Part shown: positions 1 to 8,403 of the stretch, piece after piece | How the letters are laid out: each line of letters opens with the position of its first letter | Position numbering within the stretch: the first letter of the stretch is position 1 | NCBI RefSeq assembly: GCF_003121625.1 | Contig: NZ_QDDJ01000004.1 | Location: forward strand, 186,001-250,000 | Direction: 5' to 3' | DNA length: 64,000 bases | Source: Ornithinimicrobium cavernae | Lineage (GTDB): Bacteria; Actinomycetota; Actinomycetes; Actinomycetales; Dermatophilaceae | The notes under the pieces: generated by a model | What the model saw: only the letters and a program-made list of their open reading frames with translations | Told to the model about the DNA's origin: nothing | Databases searched by the model: none | Made by a program: the position numbers and the translations under genes

Positions 1-745
1 TGAGCACGAGCGCCACCAGCAGGGAGGCGACGGCTCCACCCCAGATGTCACCGAGCCCGCCGACGATGACGATGGCGAAGGCGATGATGGCGAAGGCCAG
101 ACCGCTCTCTGAGCCGAAGGTGACGTAGGTGGAGATGATGCCCCCGGCCGCACCCGCCAGGCCCGCTCCCACCGTGAACGCCAACAGGGAGAGGCGGCGG
201 TCGTTGATCCCGGCAAGCTGCACTGAGGTGCGGTCGTCGGTGACGGCCTTGACGGCCTTGCCGACCTTGGTCCGGTTGAGGAGCACGATCGTGATGACGC
301 CGAGGGCGATCGCAAAGGCGAAGGCGATCACCTGGGTGACCCTGATGGGGATCGGGCCCAGGTACCAGGTGCCGAGGTCGATGGGCACGGTCCGGTAGTC
401 GCTGCCCATGAAGATGAGTAGCAGGGCTGCCACCACACTGTTGAAACCGATCAGAGCGAACATCCGCACCAGTGGGCTGTTGACCGTGAAACGGAGGTAG
501 CAGAGATACAGGACGGCACCGATCACCCCGACCACCACCATGTCGACCAGCACCAGGATGAACGGGTCCCAGTGCAGGGCGCGGTTGATGAGGAAGGTCG
601 AGTAGGCGCCCAGGATGATGAGCGCCCCGTGCGCGAAGTTCACGATGTCCAGGACGCCGAGGATGATGTTCAGGCCGAGCGACAGGATGAAGTAGACCCC
701 ACCCAGCAGGATCGAGCTGACGATCACGTTGGCGAGGGTGTCCAT
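1..745 (-). CDS. livH: Branched-chain amino acid-type ABC transporter permease LivH (partial, C-terminus beyond the window)
   Basis: This is one of the two membrane permeases of a Liv/HAAT-type ABC importer. About 248 residues are visible of a family length near 290, so roughly the last 40 lie left of the window. The protein is strongly hydrophobic and begins MDTLANVIVSSILLGGVYFI. It contains the family hallmark NFAHG near residue 37 and the glycine-rich permease loop VTDDRTSAQLAGIND in its second half. The ATG overlaps the livF stop by one base (TGATG), which implies translational coupling. No livM is visible; it would be expected next, outside the window. The substrate is unknown, because this transporter class also carries aromatic acids, amides and other carboxylates. 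Confidence 0.9.
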   Translation of the reverse strand, partial: MDTLANVIVSSILLGGVYFILSLGLNIILGVLDIVNFAHGALIILGAYSTFLINRALHWDPFILVLVDMVVVGVIGAVLYLCYLRFTVNSPLVRMFALIGFNSVVAALLLIFMGSDYRTVPIDLGTWYLGPIPIRVTQVIAFAFAIALGVITIVLLNRTKVGKAVKAVTDDRTSVQLAGINDRRLSLLAFTVGAGLAGAAGGIISTYVTFGSESGLAFAIIAFAIVIVGGLGDIWGGAVASLLVALVL

Positions 746-1476
746 CAGGCGGCTCCCTCGTCGAGCGCGTGGCCCAGATAGACAGCAGCGAGCGAGTCAG
801 GGTTCTCGCGGAACTCCGAGCCGTCACCGAGATAGACGATCCGCCCCTCATGGAGGACGACCAGGGAGTCGGCGACCTCGAGGACGCGGTCGACCTCCTG
901 CTCGACGAGGACCACGCTCATGCCACGCTCGATGAGCGTGGGCAGTGCCTCGTAGATCTCATCGACGATGAGCGGGGCCAGCCCCAGGGACGGCTCGTCC
1001 ACAAGCAGGCACTGGGGCCGAGCCATGAGCGCCCTCCCCAGAGCGACCATCTGCTGCTCGCCGCCGCTGAGGACGCTGGCCGACCGGTCCATGATCCCCC
1101 CGAGCGCCGGGAAGAGGTCCACGACCTCCGTCATACGCTCGGCCCGCTCCTGCCGGGAGGCATGGAACCCACCCAGCTCCAGGTTGTCCCGAACGGTCAG
1201 GGAGGGGAAGAGACGCCGTCCCTCCTGCACCATGGAGATCCCCTTGCGCGCCCGGGCGTCGGCCGGCAGGTGCCCGATGTCGGTGCCCTGCCAGAGCACC
1301 TGACCGCCGCGCAGCGGCACCACCCCGGTGAGGGCCCGCAGGAAGGTCGACTTGCCGGCCCCGTTGGGTCCGATGACGCCCAGCAGGCTGTTCTCCTCGA
1401 CGTCGATGGTGATGTTGTCGATCGCGACGAGGTCCCCGTATCCGGCAGATACCGCCACGCTGCTCAACAGACTCAC
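745..1476 (-). CDS. livF: Liv-type ABC transporter ATP-binding protein LivF
   Basis: This cytoplasmic ATPase powers the importer with LivG. Walker A GPNGAGKS lies at residues 36-43, the signature LSGGEQQMVALGRA near 136, and Walker B LLVDEPSLGLAP near 157; all are intact. Length is 243 aa, normal for LivF. The GTG at 1476 was chosen because AAGGAG stands five bases upstream. An in-frame GTG at 1494 would add six residues but would place the ribosome binding site inside the gene. The gene sits between livK (31 bases upstream) and livH (one-base overlap). Confidence 0.92.
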   Translation of the reverse strand: MSLLSSVAVSAGYGDLVAIDNITIDVEENSLLGVIGPNGAGKSTFLRALTGVVPLRGGQVLWQGTDIGHLPADARARKGISMVQEGRRLFPSLTVRDNLELGGFHASRQERAERMTEVVDLFPALGGIMDRSASVLSGGEQQMVALGRALMARPQCLLVDEPSLGLAPLIVDEIYEALPTLIERGMSVVLVEQEVDRVLEVADSLVVLHEGRIVYLGDGSEFRENPDSLAAVYLGHALDEGAA

Positions 1477-1507
1477 GCGCACTCCTTCCGACACCTGATG
1501 GCGGATG

Positions 1508-2749
1508 TCACTGGGTGAAGATCGGCTCAGCCGTCGCGATGTCCTCGGGGAAGACCGTCCGCGGCTTGCCGTCCTGCCACTGGACGATCACGGGTGTGGC
1601 GTCCTTGAGGGCACCGTTGTCCTCGAACTCCAGGGCACCGTTGGCGACCATCGAGCCCGGGCCCTCGGTGATGCTGATCGTCGACAGCGCGTCGCGGACC
1701 GCCTTGGGGTCGCGCGAGCCGGCCTCCTCGAGGGCTGCGGCGATGGCATAGACCGCGACGCAGTCCTCACCGGCCTCCTGACCGGGGAAGTCGAACTCCT
1801 CGTTGGCCTCGGTGAACTGCTTGACGAACTCCTCGGCTCCCGGCAGGTCCCAGTTCCAGCCGGCACTGGTGAAGGCGCCGTTGGCGGGCTCGCCGACGGT
1901 GGAGAAGTAGTGCGGGTTCACCAGGGCCGAGCCGGAGCCGAGGATCGGGCCCTCGTATCCCTGGGCAGCCAGTGCCTCCTGCAGGATCTTCATGTCGGCC
2001 AGGCCTCCCTGGGCGAAGAGGAAGTCCGGGTCTCCGGCGAGCACCTTGATGGCCAGGGAGTTGGCGTCGGTGAGGCCGGGAGCGAAGTACTCCTCACCCG
2101 TGATCTCGATGCCGCGCGACTCCAGCATGCCGACCGCTCCCGCCGCCGAGACCTGCGCCGAGGAGGTGTTCTCCGTGACCATCGCGGCCTTGCTGATGTC
2201 GTAGTTGTTGGCCTCCGCGAGGTCGAGGACGACCGTCACGCCCTGCTCACCCATGACACTGGCCGCGGCGGGGATCTTGAAGATGAACTGGTAGCCCTGG
2301 GCGACGATGTCGTCGGCGAACGACTCCGTCAGGAGCGGCATGCCGTTCTGCTCCATCACGGGCGCAATCGCCAGGGTGTAGGAGCTCGCCCACGCGCCGA
2401 TCATGGCGGACAGGTCGTTGTTGTCAATGAGGCTCTGTGCCTGGTTGGCCACCTGAGCAGGCTGGGCGTTGCCCGTGTCCTGTTTGACGAGCTGCAGCTG
2501 CGCCCCGTCGAGGGCGGCGATGCCGCCGGCCTCGTTGATCTGCTCCACACAGAGGCTGGCGCCTCGATCGGCCTGGGTGCCGTTGTCGGCGAAGGGGCCT
2601 GACATCGGCTCGATCAGCCCGATCTGGATCGGCTCACTGGCGTCCTTCTCGTCCAGGTCGCCGCCTCCGCACGAGGCAAGGACCAGGCCCGCGAGGGCGA
2701 CTCCGGCTGCCATCGAGACCCTGCGGGCCCGGCTCAGGTGTGTGCTCAT
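1508..2749 (-). CDS. livK: Liv-type ABC transporter substrate-binding lipoprotein
   Basis: This extracellular ligand-binding protein belongs to the type I periplasmic-binding (Leu/Ile/Val-binding) fold. It is 413 aa with an N-terminal lipoprotein signal: RARR, a hydrophobic stretch, then lipobox LASC with the acylated cysteine at residue 27. The mature N-terminus IQIGLIEPMSGPFADNG is typical of the family. The start overlaps the livG stop by four bases (ATGA). Its place between the ATPase genes rather than first is less usual. With an aldehyde dehydrogenase and a hydrolase in the same operon, the ligand is likelier to be a degradable carboxylate or ester than an ordinary branched-chain amino acid, but that is inference. 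Confidence 0.9.
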   Translation of the reverse strand: MSTHLSRARRVSMAAGVALAGLVLASCGGGDLDEKDASEPIQIGLIEPMSGPFADNGTQADRGASLCVEQINEAGGIAALDGAQLQLVKQDTGNAQPAQVANQAQSLIDNNDLSAMIGAWASSYTLAIAPVMEQNGMPLLTESFADDIVAQGYQFIFKIPAAASVMGEQGVTVVLDLAEANNYDISKAAMVTENTSSAQVSAAGAVGMLESRGIEITGEEYFAPGLTDANSLAIKVLAGDPDFLFAQGGLADMKILQEALAAQGYEGPILGSGSALVNPHYFSTVGEPANGAFTSAGWNWDLPGAEEFVKQFTEANEEFDFPGQEAGEDCVAVYAIAAALEEAGSRDPKAVRDALSTISITEGPGSMVANGALEFEDNGALKDATPVIVQWQDGKPRTVFPEDIATAEPIFTQ

Positions 2750-3585
2750 CTCGGTTCCTCAACTTCCTTGTTGGGTCGGACTGCGTTCTGGGTCCCCGAG
2801 CTTGTTGTGTGCGCTTCTGACCTGGTCCCCTGTCGTGTCGCGCTGCCGGCTGCGTCTCCGCGTCCCTTGCCGAGATAGGCCTTCTTGACCTCCGGGGACT
2901 GGAGCACCTCGTCGACCGGCCCGGTCGCGATCACCTGCCCCTTCTCGAAGACGATCAGGGTGTCGGCGAGCTGACGGAGGGCCCGCAGCACGTGCTCCAC
3001 CAGCACGAGATGGACCCCATCCTCGTGGAGCCCCCGCAGGATCGTGACCATGTCACTGATCTCCGTGTCGCTGAGGCCCTCGAAGACCTCGTCCAGGAGC
3101 AGGAGCTTGGGGTTCACCGCCATGCCCCGCGCCACCTCGAGCTTCTTGCGCACTGCCAGTGGCAGGGCTCCGGCGAGCTTGCCTGCCTGGTCCCGGATGC
3201 CGAGGCGCTCGAGCAGGTGGTCGGCCAGCTCCTGCAGCTCGGCGTCGCTCGAGCGCCTTGTGGCAGCAAAGGCCACCTGCACGTTCTCCCGCACCGTCAT
3301 CTGGGTGAAGGGTCGTGGGATCTGGAAGGTGCGGGCCACGCCGGCATGGGTCATCGTGGCCGGGTTGGTGCGCCTGCCCAGAGGCACACCCATGGCTTCC
3401 ACGGTCCCGGACCTGGGGCGGCGTGCCCCGGCGATGACGCTGAGGCAGGTGGACTTGCCCGCGCCGTTCGGGCCGATGATGCCGACGATGCCGGTGTCGG
3501 GACCGATCGTCAGAGAGACGTTGTCCAGCGCCTTCACACCACCGAAGGCGACGGTGACGTTCCTCATCTCGACGAGCGCGGTCAC
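2746..3585 (-). CDS. livG: Liv-type ABC transporter ATP-binding protein LivG, variant signature
   Basis: This is the second ATPase of the importer, 279 aa. Walker A GPNGAGKS is at residues 39-46. The usual LSxGxxR signature is replaced by ALPLAVRKKLEVARG, and Walker B reads LLLLDEVFEGL rather than LLLDEPxAGL. This variant is known in a subset of Liv-type ATPases, so the protein is probably functional. About 40 residues at the C-terminus (GRGDAAGSATRQGTRSEA onward) are low-complexity and extend past the usual end. It starts with GTG behind GAGGAG and shares GTGA with the hydrolase upstream. Confidence 0.9.
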   Translation of the reverse strand: MTALVEMRNVTVAFGGVKALDNVSLTIGPDTGIVGIIGPNGAGKSTCLSVIAGARRPRSGTVEAMGVPLGRRTNPATMTHAGVARTFQIPRPFTQMTVRENVQVAFAATRRSSDAELQELADHLLERLGIRDQAGKLAGALPLAVRKKLEVARGMAVNPKLLLLDEVFEGLSDTEISDMVTILRGLHEDGVHLVLVEHVLRALRQLADTLIVFEKGQVIATGPVDEVLQSPEVKKAYLGKGRGDAAGSATRQGTRSEAHTTSSGTQNAVRPNKEVEEPR

Positions 3586-4841
3586 GCGAGCTCCTCACTG
3601 CTGGGAGTCGCGGACACCGCGGCCTCCAGCTCGTCGAGCACAGGCACGAGATAGCTGCGGAAGACGGCCGGGTCCTCGCTCATCGGGAAGTGCCCGAAGC
3701 CGGGCATCTCGACGAGCGTGCCGCCGATCCTCTCTGCTGCCTCCCTGCTCATCTCCGTGGTTGCCGAGTAGTCGTACTCCCCGTTGAAGATCCAGAGCGG
3801 GCAGGTGGCGGTGCCGAGGTCGTCGGCGAGCCCGGGCAGGTCGTTGGAGTAGAAGTAGGTGTCGCCCTGATAGACGCCTGGCCCCGACTGGGCGTAGCCC
3901 CAGAGTGTCTGGGCCCGAGAGGCCTGGGGACTGCTGGGTGCGATCAGACCACCGACCCAGCTCGTGAGGAAGTGCGAGTGGTCCACGGAGAGGTGGTTGG
4001 TCCAGGGCACGAACCGACCTGGGTTGCCCAGGCCGCCCTCGAGGGCGAGCGCCGCGGAGAACCGGTCTCCGTGGGTGGCCGAGAGGTAGATCGCGATGGC
4101 CCCTCCCATGGAGCAGCCCATCAGGATGGGCCGCTCCATGTCCAGGGCATCCATCACGGCCAGGATGGTTGCGGCATACGTCTCGGTGGTGAGCTGGTAG
4201 GTCTGCTCGGCCCAGTCCGAGGGCGGGTCCGACCGGCCGTGCCAGGGCATGTCGAAGGCGACGAACCTGTAGCGCCGGGTGAGCTCCTCGTCCTCCAGGA
4301 GGTAGCGGAACTGGCGTGAGTCGGCACCGGCGGTGTGCAGGCAGAGGATGGTCTGCTGCCCGGTGCCGCTGCTCTCGACGTAGATCCGCTGGAGCTGGTC
4401 CTGCACCGGGATGGTGAGATAGCTGCCCTCGATCGGGCTGCGTCCGGGGGTCGGGGCTGGGTCGGCGTTCCGTGGCGGCCGCGGAGTCTGTGCCTGCCGG
4501 AGCACGTCGAGTATGCCGTCAATCAGGGGCGAGTTGACCGCCCAGGCCGTCCGGTCTCCAGTGACGGCCTCCCAACCGATCGTGGCCCGCATCGCCTGGG
4601 CGGTGGTGTAGCCGCGGGGCGGTGGCTCGCTGGTGAACCTGGCCCAGTCGGCAGGTGTGACAGTGAAGGTGAAGGCACCCTCGTCGGACGGCGGCACGAA
4701 CGCCACGTCGCCGTCGGTGATGGTCACGTCCAGGTGGGCATCGCCTGCCGCGAGCGTGAAGCGTGCGTCGCGCAGGGCGGGGAGCCCGGCCGTCGGGTAG
4801 GTGGTCTGGAGGATCTGGATCGCGTTGTCCGGTGTCGTCAT
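3582..4841 (-). CDS. Alpha/beta hydrolase with an N-terminal SCP2-like domain
   Basis: This 419-aa two-part protein is probably cytoplasmic. Residues about 1-120 resemble a sterol-carrier (SCP2) type fold (FTLAAGDAHLDVTITDGD and a TPADWARFTS-like strand), followed by a proline-rich linker. Residues about 140-410 form an alpha/beta hydrolase: oxyanion strand LCLHTAG, nucleophile elbow GCSMGG with Ser244, acid Asp in NGEYD near 352, and catalytic His in GFGHFPMSEDP near 382. Family members hydrolyse esters, thioesters or C-C bonds; the SCP2-like part suggests a hydrophobic or CoA-linked substrate. It lies between the aldehyde dehydrogenase (18-base gap) and livG (four-base overlap), so it should act on the imported compound. 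The exact reaction is unknown. Confidence 0.85.
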   Translation of the reverse strand: MTTPDNAIQILQTTYPTAGLPALRDARFTLAAGDAHLDVTITDGDVAFVPPSDEGAFTFTVTPADWARFTSEPPPRGYTTAQAMRATIGWEAVTGDRTAWAVNSPLIDGILDVLRQAQTPRPPRNADPAPTPGRSPIEGSYLTIPVQDQLQRIYVESSGTGQQTILCLHTAGADSRQFRYLLEDEELTRRYRFVAFDMPWHGRSDPPSDWAEQTYQLTTETYAATILAVMDALDMERPILMGCSMGGAIAIYLSATHGDRFSAALALEGGLGNPGRFVPWTNHLSVDHSHFLTSWVGGLIAPSSPQASRAQTLWGYAQSGPGVYQGDTYFYSNDLPGLADDLGTATCPLWIFNGEYDYSATTEMSREAAERIGGTLVEMPGFGHFPMSEDPAVFRSYLVPVLDELEAAVSATPSSEELA

Positions 4842-4859
4842 TGACGTGCCTCTCCGTGC

Positions 4860-6323
4860 TCAACCCACCATGAACGGGTCGCGCACTACTCCCTCGGTCT
4901 CGATCCACACGGCCTTGGCCACGAGAAACTCCCGGAGGCCCTCGATGCCGTTCTCGCGGCCGTGTCCGCTGTTCTTGACTCCCCCGAACGGCATGGTCAT
5001 GCCCATCGTCCGGTAGGAGTTGACCCACACCGTCCCGGCGCGCAGTCTCTTGGCCGCACGGAAGACGCGGCGGACGTCGGCCGTCCAGACACCGGCAGCC
5101 AGCCCGTAGTCGGAGTTGTTGGCCAGCTGGTAGGCCTCCTCCTCGGTGCTGAAGCTGCGGCAGGCCAGGACGGGGCCGAAGATCTCCTGGCACCAGACGG
5201 GGTGGTCGTCCGGCACGTCGGTCATGATGGTCGGCTCGAAGAACCAGCCACCCAGCTCGGAGGGCTTGCCCCCACCCCGGATCTCGAGGCCGGCCTCGCG
5301 GGCTGCGGTGGTGAACTGGACCACCTTGTCGAACTGGGCCTGGCTGGCGAGGGGCCCCATGTCGGTGGACTCCTCAGCCGGATTGCCGAGCCGGATAGCC
5401 GCGGCGCGGTCGACCACTCGCTGGACCAGCTCGGCATACACACTCTCGTGGATGAGCGCGCGAGAGCCGGCGATGCAGGTCTGCCCTCCCGCGGCAAAGA
5501 TGCCGGCGACCAGTCCACCCACAGCCTCGTCGAGGTTGGCGTCCTCGAAGACGATGTTCGCGGACTTCCCGCCGAGCTCGAGGGCGACGTCGGCGAGGTG
5601 GGCTCCGGCCCCCTGGGCCACCAGGGCGCCGACCTTCTCCGACCCGGTGAAGCTGACCTTGTCGACCAGGGGCGACTGGACGAGCCACCCCCCGACCTTG
5701 GGGTCGGCGCCAGACACCGTGTTGAAGACGCCGTCGGGGACTCCGGCCTCCTCCAGGAGTCTGGCGAAGGACAGGATGGAGACAGGTGCGACCTCGGAGG
5801 GCTTGGCCACGAAGGTGCACCCCACAGCCAGGGCGGGGGCGAGCTTGAAGGCCAGCAGGAACAGTGGGGAGTTCCAGGGCAGGATCGCGGCGACCACCCC
5901 GACCGGCTCGTCGGTCACGTAGCCGAAGAAGTTGGGCTTGCGGGTGTTCGTCACGCGCCCCTCGTGGACGCCGGCCAGGTCAGCGAAGTACCGGTACCAC
6001 CCGCTGATCGCCCGCATCTGTCCGGCGACCTCGCGCATTCCCTTGCCGTTGTCGCGGCTCTCCAGGCTGGCCAGGTCGAGGGCGTCGCGGTCGATGAGGT
6101 CTGCCAGTTTCCGGAGGATCTGACCGCGTTCCTCGGGAGCCAGCCGGGGCCAGGGCCCCTGGTCGAACGCCCTGCGCGCGGCGGACACGGCATCCCGGAC
6201 GTCCTGTTCCGTGGCCTCGGGCACCACGGCCCACGGCGCCTGGCTGTAGGGGTCCAGGCTCTCGAAGGTGCGGCTGGTGGACCGCCACTCGCTTCCGATA
6301 CGCAGATCTACGCTGACCGTCAT
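4860..6323 (-). CDS. NAD(P)-dependent aldehyde dehydrogenase
   Basis: This enzyme oxidises an aldehyde to a carboxylic acid. It has the complete ALDH fold: ILPWNSPLFLLAFKLAPAL near 150, general-base Glu in LELGGKSANIVF, nucleophile Cys in GGQTCIAGSR, and the C-terminal PFGGVKNSGHGRENG. Length is 487 aa. Two ATGs lie six bases apart. The downstream one (6323) is chosen because GAGGAG stands six bases before it, whereas it directly abuts the upstream ATG at 6329. This is the first gene of the leftward operon that also carries the hydrolase and the Liv importer, so the aldehyde is likely an intermediate in breakdown of the transported substrate. Confidence 0.92.
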   Translation of the reverse strand: MTVSVDLRIGSEWRSTSRTFESLDPYSQAPWAVVPEATEQDVRDAVSAARRAFDQGPWPRLAPEERGQILRKLADLIDRDALDLASLESRDNGKGMREVAGQMRAISGWYRYFADLAGVHEGRVTNTRKPNFFGYVTDEPVGVVAAILPWNSPLFLLAFKLAPALAVGCTFVAKPSEVAPVSILSFARLLEEAGVPDGVFNTVSGADPKVGGWLVQSPLVDKVSFTGSEKVGALVAQGAGAHLADVALELGGKSANIVFEDANLDEAVGGLVAGIFAAGGQTCIAGSRALIHESVYAELVQRVVDRAAAIRLGNPAEESTDMGPLASQAQFDKVVQFTTAAREAGLEIRGGGKPSELGGWFFEPTIMTDVPDDHPVWCQEIFGPVLACRSFSTEEEAYQLANNSDYGLAAGVWTADVRRVFRAAKRLRAGTVWVNSYRTMGMTMPFGGVKNSGHGRENGIEGLREFLVAKAVWIETEGVVRDPFMVG

Positions 6324-6628
6324 TCGCATCTCCTCATCGAGACTGCCGAATATATTATGCGTTGTGCGTTGTGTGCAGGGACAGTAGCGCTGCTCGAGGC
6401 AGATGGCAAGGGGTCAGGCTGCGAGGTGATACCCACCGAACCCGTTGTCGACTCCAGGGTTTCCCTGTGGTTGGACGTCCCCCGTGCTTCACCGGGACCG
6501 GGACTTCGAGGTGCTCCGCCGACACTGCGGCATACAGACCGTGTCCCTGCTCGACCCCTGAGGAGGGCATCCCTCAGGGGTGCCCCCACGGCAGGCAGTC
6601 GACAGTGGTCTGCGCGGTCTCGCGGCGC
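6324..6628. promoter_or_regulatory. Gene-free stretch: AT-rich promoter/operator upstream of the aldehyde dehydrogenase, and a hairpin
   Basis: Two structures are visible. At 6349-6356 lies AATATATT, a palindrome in an AT-rich island. On the minus strand it is joined to CATAAT (6359-6354), a five-of-six match to the -10 hexamer, preceded by the direct repeat CACAACGCACAACG. It fits the promoter of the leftward aldehyde dehydrogenase operon. At 6554-6581 a 10-bp perfect stem (ACCCCTGAGG / CCTCAGGGGT, loop of 8) lies just past the osmC stop and may terminate the sulfur operon. No convincing coding region was seen here. Confidence 0.5.
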
Positions 6629-7105
6629 CTACCGCTCTCGTGACGCGACGTCGGTGACGTTCTCGACGCCGTGGTTGAGGCTGCGCTTGACGGTGCACAG
6701 TCGATCGATGGAGCGCTCGGCGCTGGCGATCAGTCTGTCGCGCTTCTCGGGATCCAGCTGCGACATGTCGGCCTCGATCAGCGTGCGGAGGCTCTCGAAC
6801 CGGTTCTCATCCACGTTGAGGAGAGCCTCAACGGTGGCGGTGGCGCTGAAGTCCTCGCCGAGCCTGTTGACGAGCTGCGCCTCGGCAGACAGCGCGGCGC
6901 ACCCTGCGGCGGCGGCCTGCAACAGTTCGCCCGGGCTGAACGAACCATCGGCGCCCGGGGTGCCGATGCGCAGTTCGGCACCCCGATCGTTGCGGACGAG
7001 GTAGGTCGCGGGACTGACACGCTCAGAGATCAGCGCGGGGACCTGCGCAGTCCTGGGAGTCGTGCTCTCAACTCTCGTGGTCGTTGCTGGTTCGGTGGTG
7101 GCCAT
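6629..7105 (-). CDS. OsmC/Ohr-family peroxiredoxin-like protein
   Basis: OsmC-family proteins reduce organic hydroperoxides, and some act on persulfides, using two conserved cysteines. Both are present: Cys69 in AAAAGCAALSA and Cys137 in RLCTVKRSL. The 158-aa length is normal. The ATG at 7105 is chosen because AAGGAG stands five bases upstream; an ATG at 7141 would add a poorly ordered extension. It is the last gene of the cst-like operon, 63 bases after cstR. That context suggests a part in reactive-sulfur or thiol-peroxide detoxification rather than general osmotic stress. A 10-bp hairpin follows its stop codon. Confidence 0.85.
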   Translation of the reverse strand: MATTEPATTTRVESTTPRTAQVPALISERVSPATYLVRNDRGAELRIGTPGADGSFSPGELLQAAAAGCAALSAEAQLVNRLGEDFSATATVEALLNVDENRFESLRTLIEADMSQLDPEKRDRLIASAERSIDRLCTVKRSLNHGVENVTDVASRER

Positions 7106-7168
7106 GTTTCTCCTTGGTGATCTCTGTGTGTCGGCAGGCACCTCCGTGCGCTCGGGAGCGGCAGGCGG

Positions 7169-7444
7169 TTAGGACAGGGAGAGGAAGAGCTTCTCCAGCT
7201 CCTCCACGTTCAGCTCCTCGTCCTGTTCGGCGGCCTCGGGGTTATCGATGCAGTACTTCATGGCGCTGGCGATGATGACGAAGCCAGCGCGGTCCAGGGC
7301 GGTGGAGACTGCGGACAGCTGCGTGACCACATCCCGGCAGGAACCGCCGGACTCGACGGCGTTGATGACGGCGTCCAGTTGGCCGCGGGCACGCTTGAGG
7401 CGGTTGAGGATCTTGCGCTGGGTCTGGGGGTCGGCGGTCTTCAT
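7169..7444 (-). CDS. cstR: CsoR-family persulfide sensor/repressor, CstR type
   Basis: This 91-aa helical DNA-binding repressor has the CsoR/RcnR (DUF156) core QRKILNRLKRARGQLDAVINA. The paired cysteines are Cys36 (SGGSCRDV) and Cys65 (AMKYCIDN). In copper-sensing CsoR a histidine precedes the second cysteine by four residues; here that position is alanine, so the Cu(I) site is incomplete. The two-cysteine arrangement matches CstR, which forms an interprotein di- or trisulfide on reaction with persulfides and then releases DNA. The neighbours (persulfide dioxygenase, rhodanese, TauE) agree. It lies inside the operon, so it should autoregulate through the operators at 10517-10553. The ATG at 7444 is weakly supported by GGAAG upstream; GTG at 7453 is an alternative. 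Confidence 0.88.
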   Translation of the reverse strand: MKTADPQTQRKILNRLKRARGQLDAVINAVESGGSCRDVVTQLSAVSTALDRAGFVIIASAMKYCIDNPEAAEQDEELNVEELEKLFLSLS

Positions 7445-7496
7445 GATGCTCACTTCCGTGTTCTGCTGGTGGTGGTGGAGCTGCCGGTTGTGGCGT

Positions 7497-8360
7497 TCAC
7501 GACGTCGTCCGGCGCAGTGCCCGGGGACACGGGATGGACGGTATCCGGCACAGGATGACGGCAGCGAGCACCAGCGCCGCGAGGGACACCACGGCTGTCG
7601 CCGCAACGGCAGGTAGCTCCTGCGCCAGGACAAACACGCCCATGGCCAGGACGAAGTAGCCGAACCAGCGGCGCAGCTGCGCCTCGGGGACCCAGGTCTG
7701 CAACCGGGCCCCGGCAAAGGACCCGGCCACGGCGACGACAGCCAGGGTCATGATCACCGGCCAGTCCAGCACCGTGGTGGTCAACTGCCCCGCGAGCCCG
7801 GCGACGGAGTTCATGGCGATCACCAGCAACGAGGTGCCGACGGCCACGGACATCGGCAGTCCGCCGAGCAGCGCGAGTGCCGGGACCAGGAGGAACCCGC
7901 CTCCGGCGCCGACCAGGCCGGTCACGATGCCAACCCCCAGGCCTACCGTCATCGTGATGACGAAGGACGGGTCGGCAGCGCGGTCGCCGGCAGCCTGCCG
8001 ACGGCGGCGGAGCATAGCCCCGCCCGCCGCCAGCATGATCAGCGCGAAAACCACCATCAGAACCTGGCCCGGAAGATGTCCGCCGATGAGTCCCCCGGCG
8101 AAGGCGCCAGCCATCCCTGAGGCGCCGACCACCACACCGGCACGCCAACGGACTCGCCTGTGTCGGGCGTGGACGAGAGCGCTGACGGCCGAGGTGACGC
8201 CGACGACCACCAGGGAGGCGCTGATCGCCTGCTGCGGCTCCATCCGGGCCACGTAGGTCAGGATCGGGACCATCAGGATGGACCCGCCGCCGCCGAGCAG
8301 CCCCAGGGACAGCCCGACCACGACGGTCAGGACCACCGTGGCCATCAGGTGCCACTCCAT
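7497..8360 (-). CDS. tauE: TauE/SafE-family sulfite or thiosulfate exporter
   Basis: This is a 287-aa membrane protein with about eight hydrophobic segments and the duplicated TauE motifs: GLLGGGGSILMVPILTY near residue 20 and its repeat GLVGAGGGFLLVPALALL near 165. Such proteins export sulfur oxyanions or related organic anions. In cst-type operons TauE is thought to expel the sulfite or thiosulfate made by persulfide oxidation. The start ATG has GAGGAG six bases upstream. It lies 43 bases after the rhodanese gene and 52 bases before cstR. Confidence 0.88.
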   Translation of the reverse strand: MEWHLMATVVLTVVVGLSLGLLGGGGSILMVPILTYVARMEPQQAISASLVVVGVTSAVSALVHARHRRVRWRAGVVVGASGMAGAFAGGLIGGHLPGQVLMVVFALIMLAAGGAMLRRRRQAAGDRAADPSFVITMTVGLGVGIVTGLVGAGGGFLLVPALALLGGLPMSVAVGTSLLVIAMNSVAGLAGQLTTTVLDWPVIMTLAVVAVAGSFAGARLQTWVPEAQLRRWFGYFVLAMGVFVLAQELPAVAATAVVSLAALVLAAVILCRIPSIPCPRALRRTTS

Positions 8361-8403
8361 GTCGGGCTCCTCTCGGATCAGTTGGTTGTCGCGGTCGGTC
8401 TGT

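Noticed and set aside
48-851. Open minus-strand frame overlapping livH
   Set aside because: It is rich in Arg, His and Pro with no hydrophobic segments. The neighbouring frame encodes a clear LivH permease ending in a one-base overlap with livF.
6554-6581. Rho-independent terminator after osmC
   Set aside because: The stem is strong, but no T-run follows in the leftward direction, so it is described as a hairpin within the gap rather than a firm terminator.
7169-7444. Annotation as a copper-sensing CsoR
   Set aside because: The His ligand is missing and every neighbour acts on reactive sulfur species.
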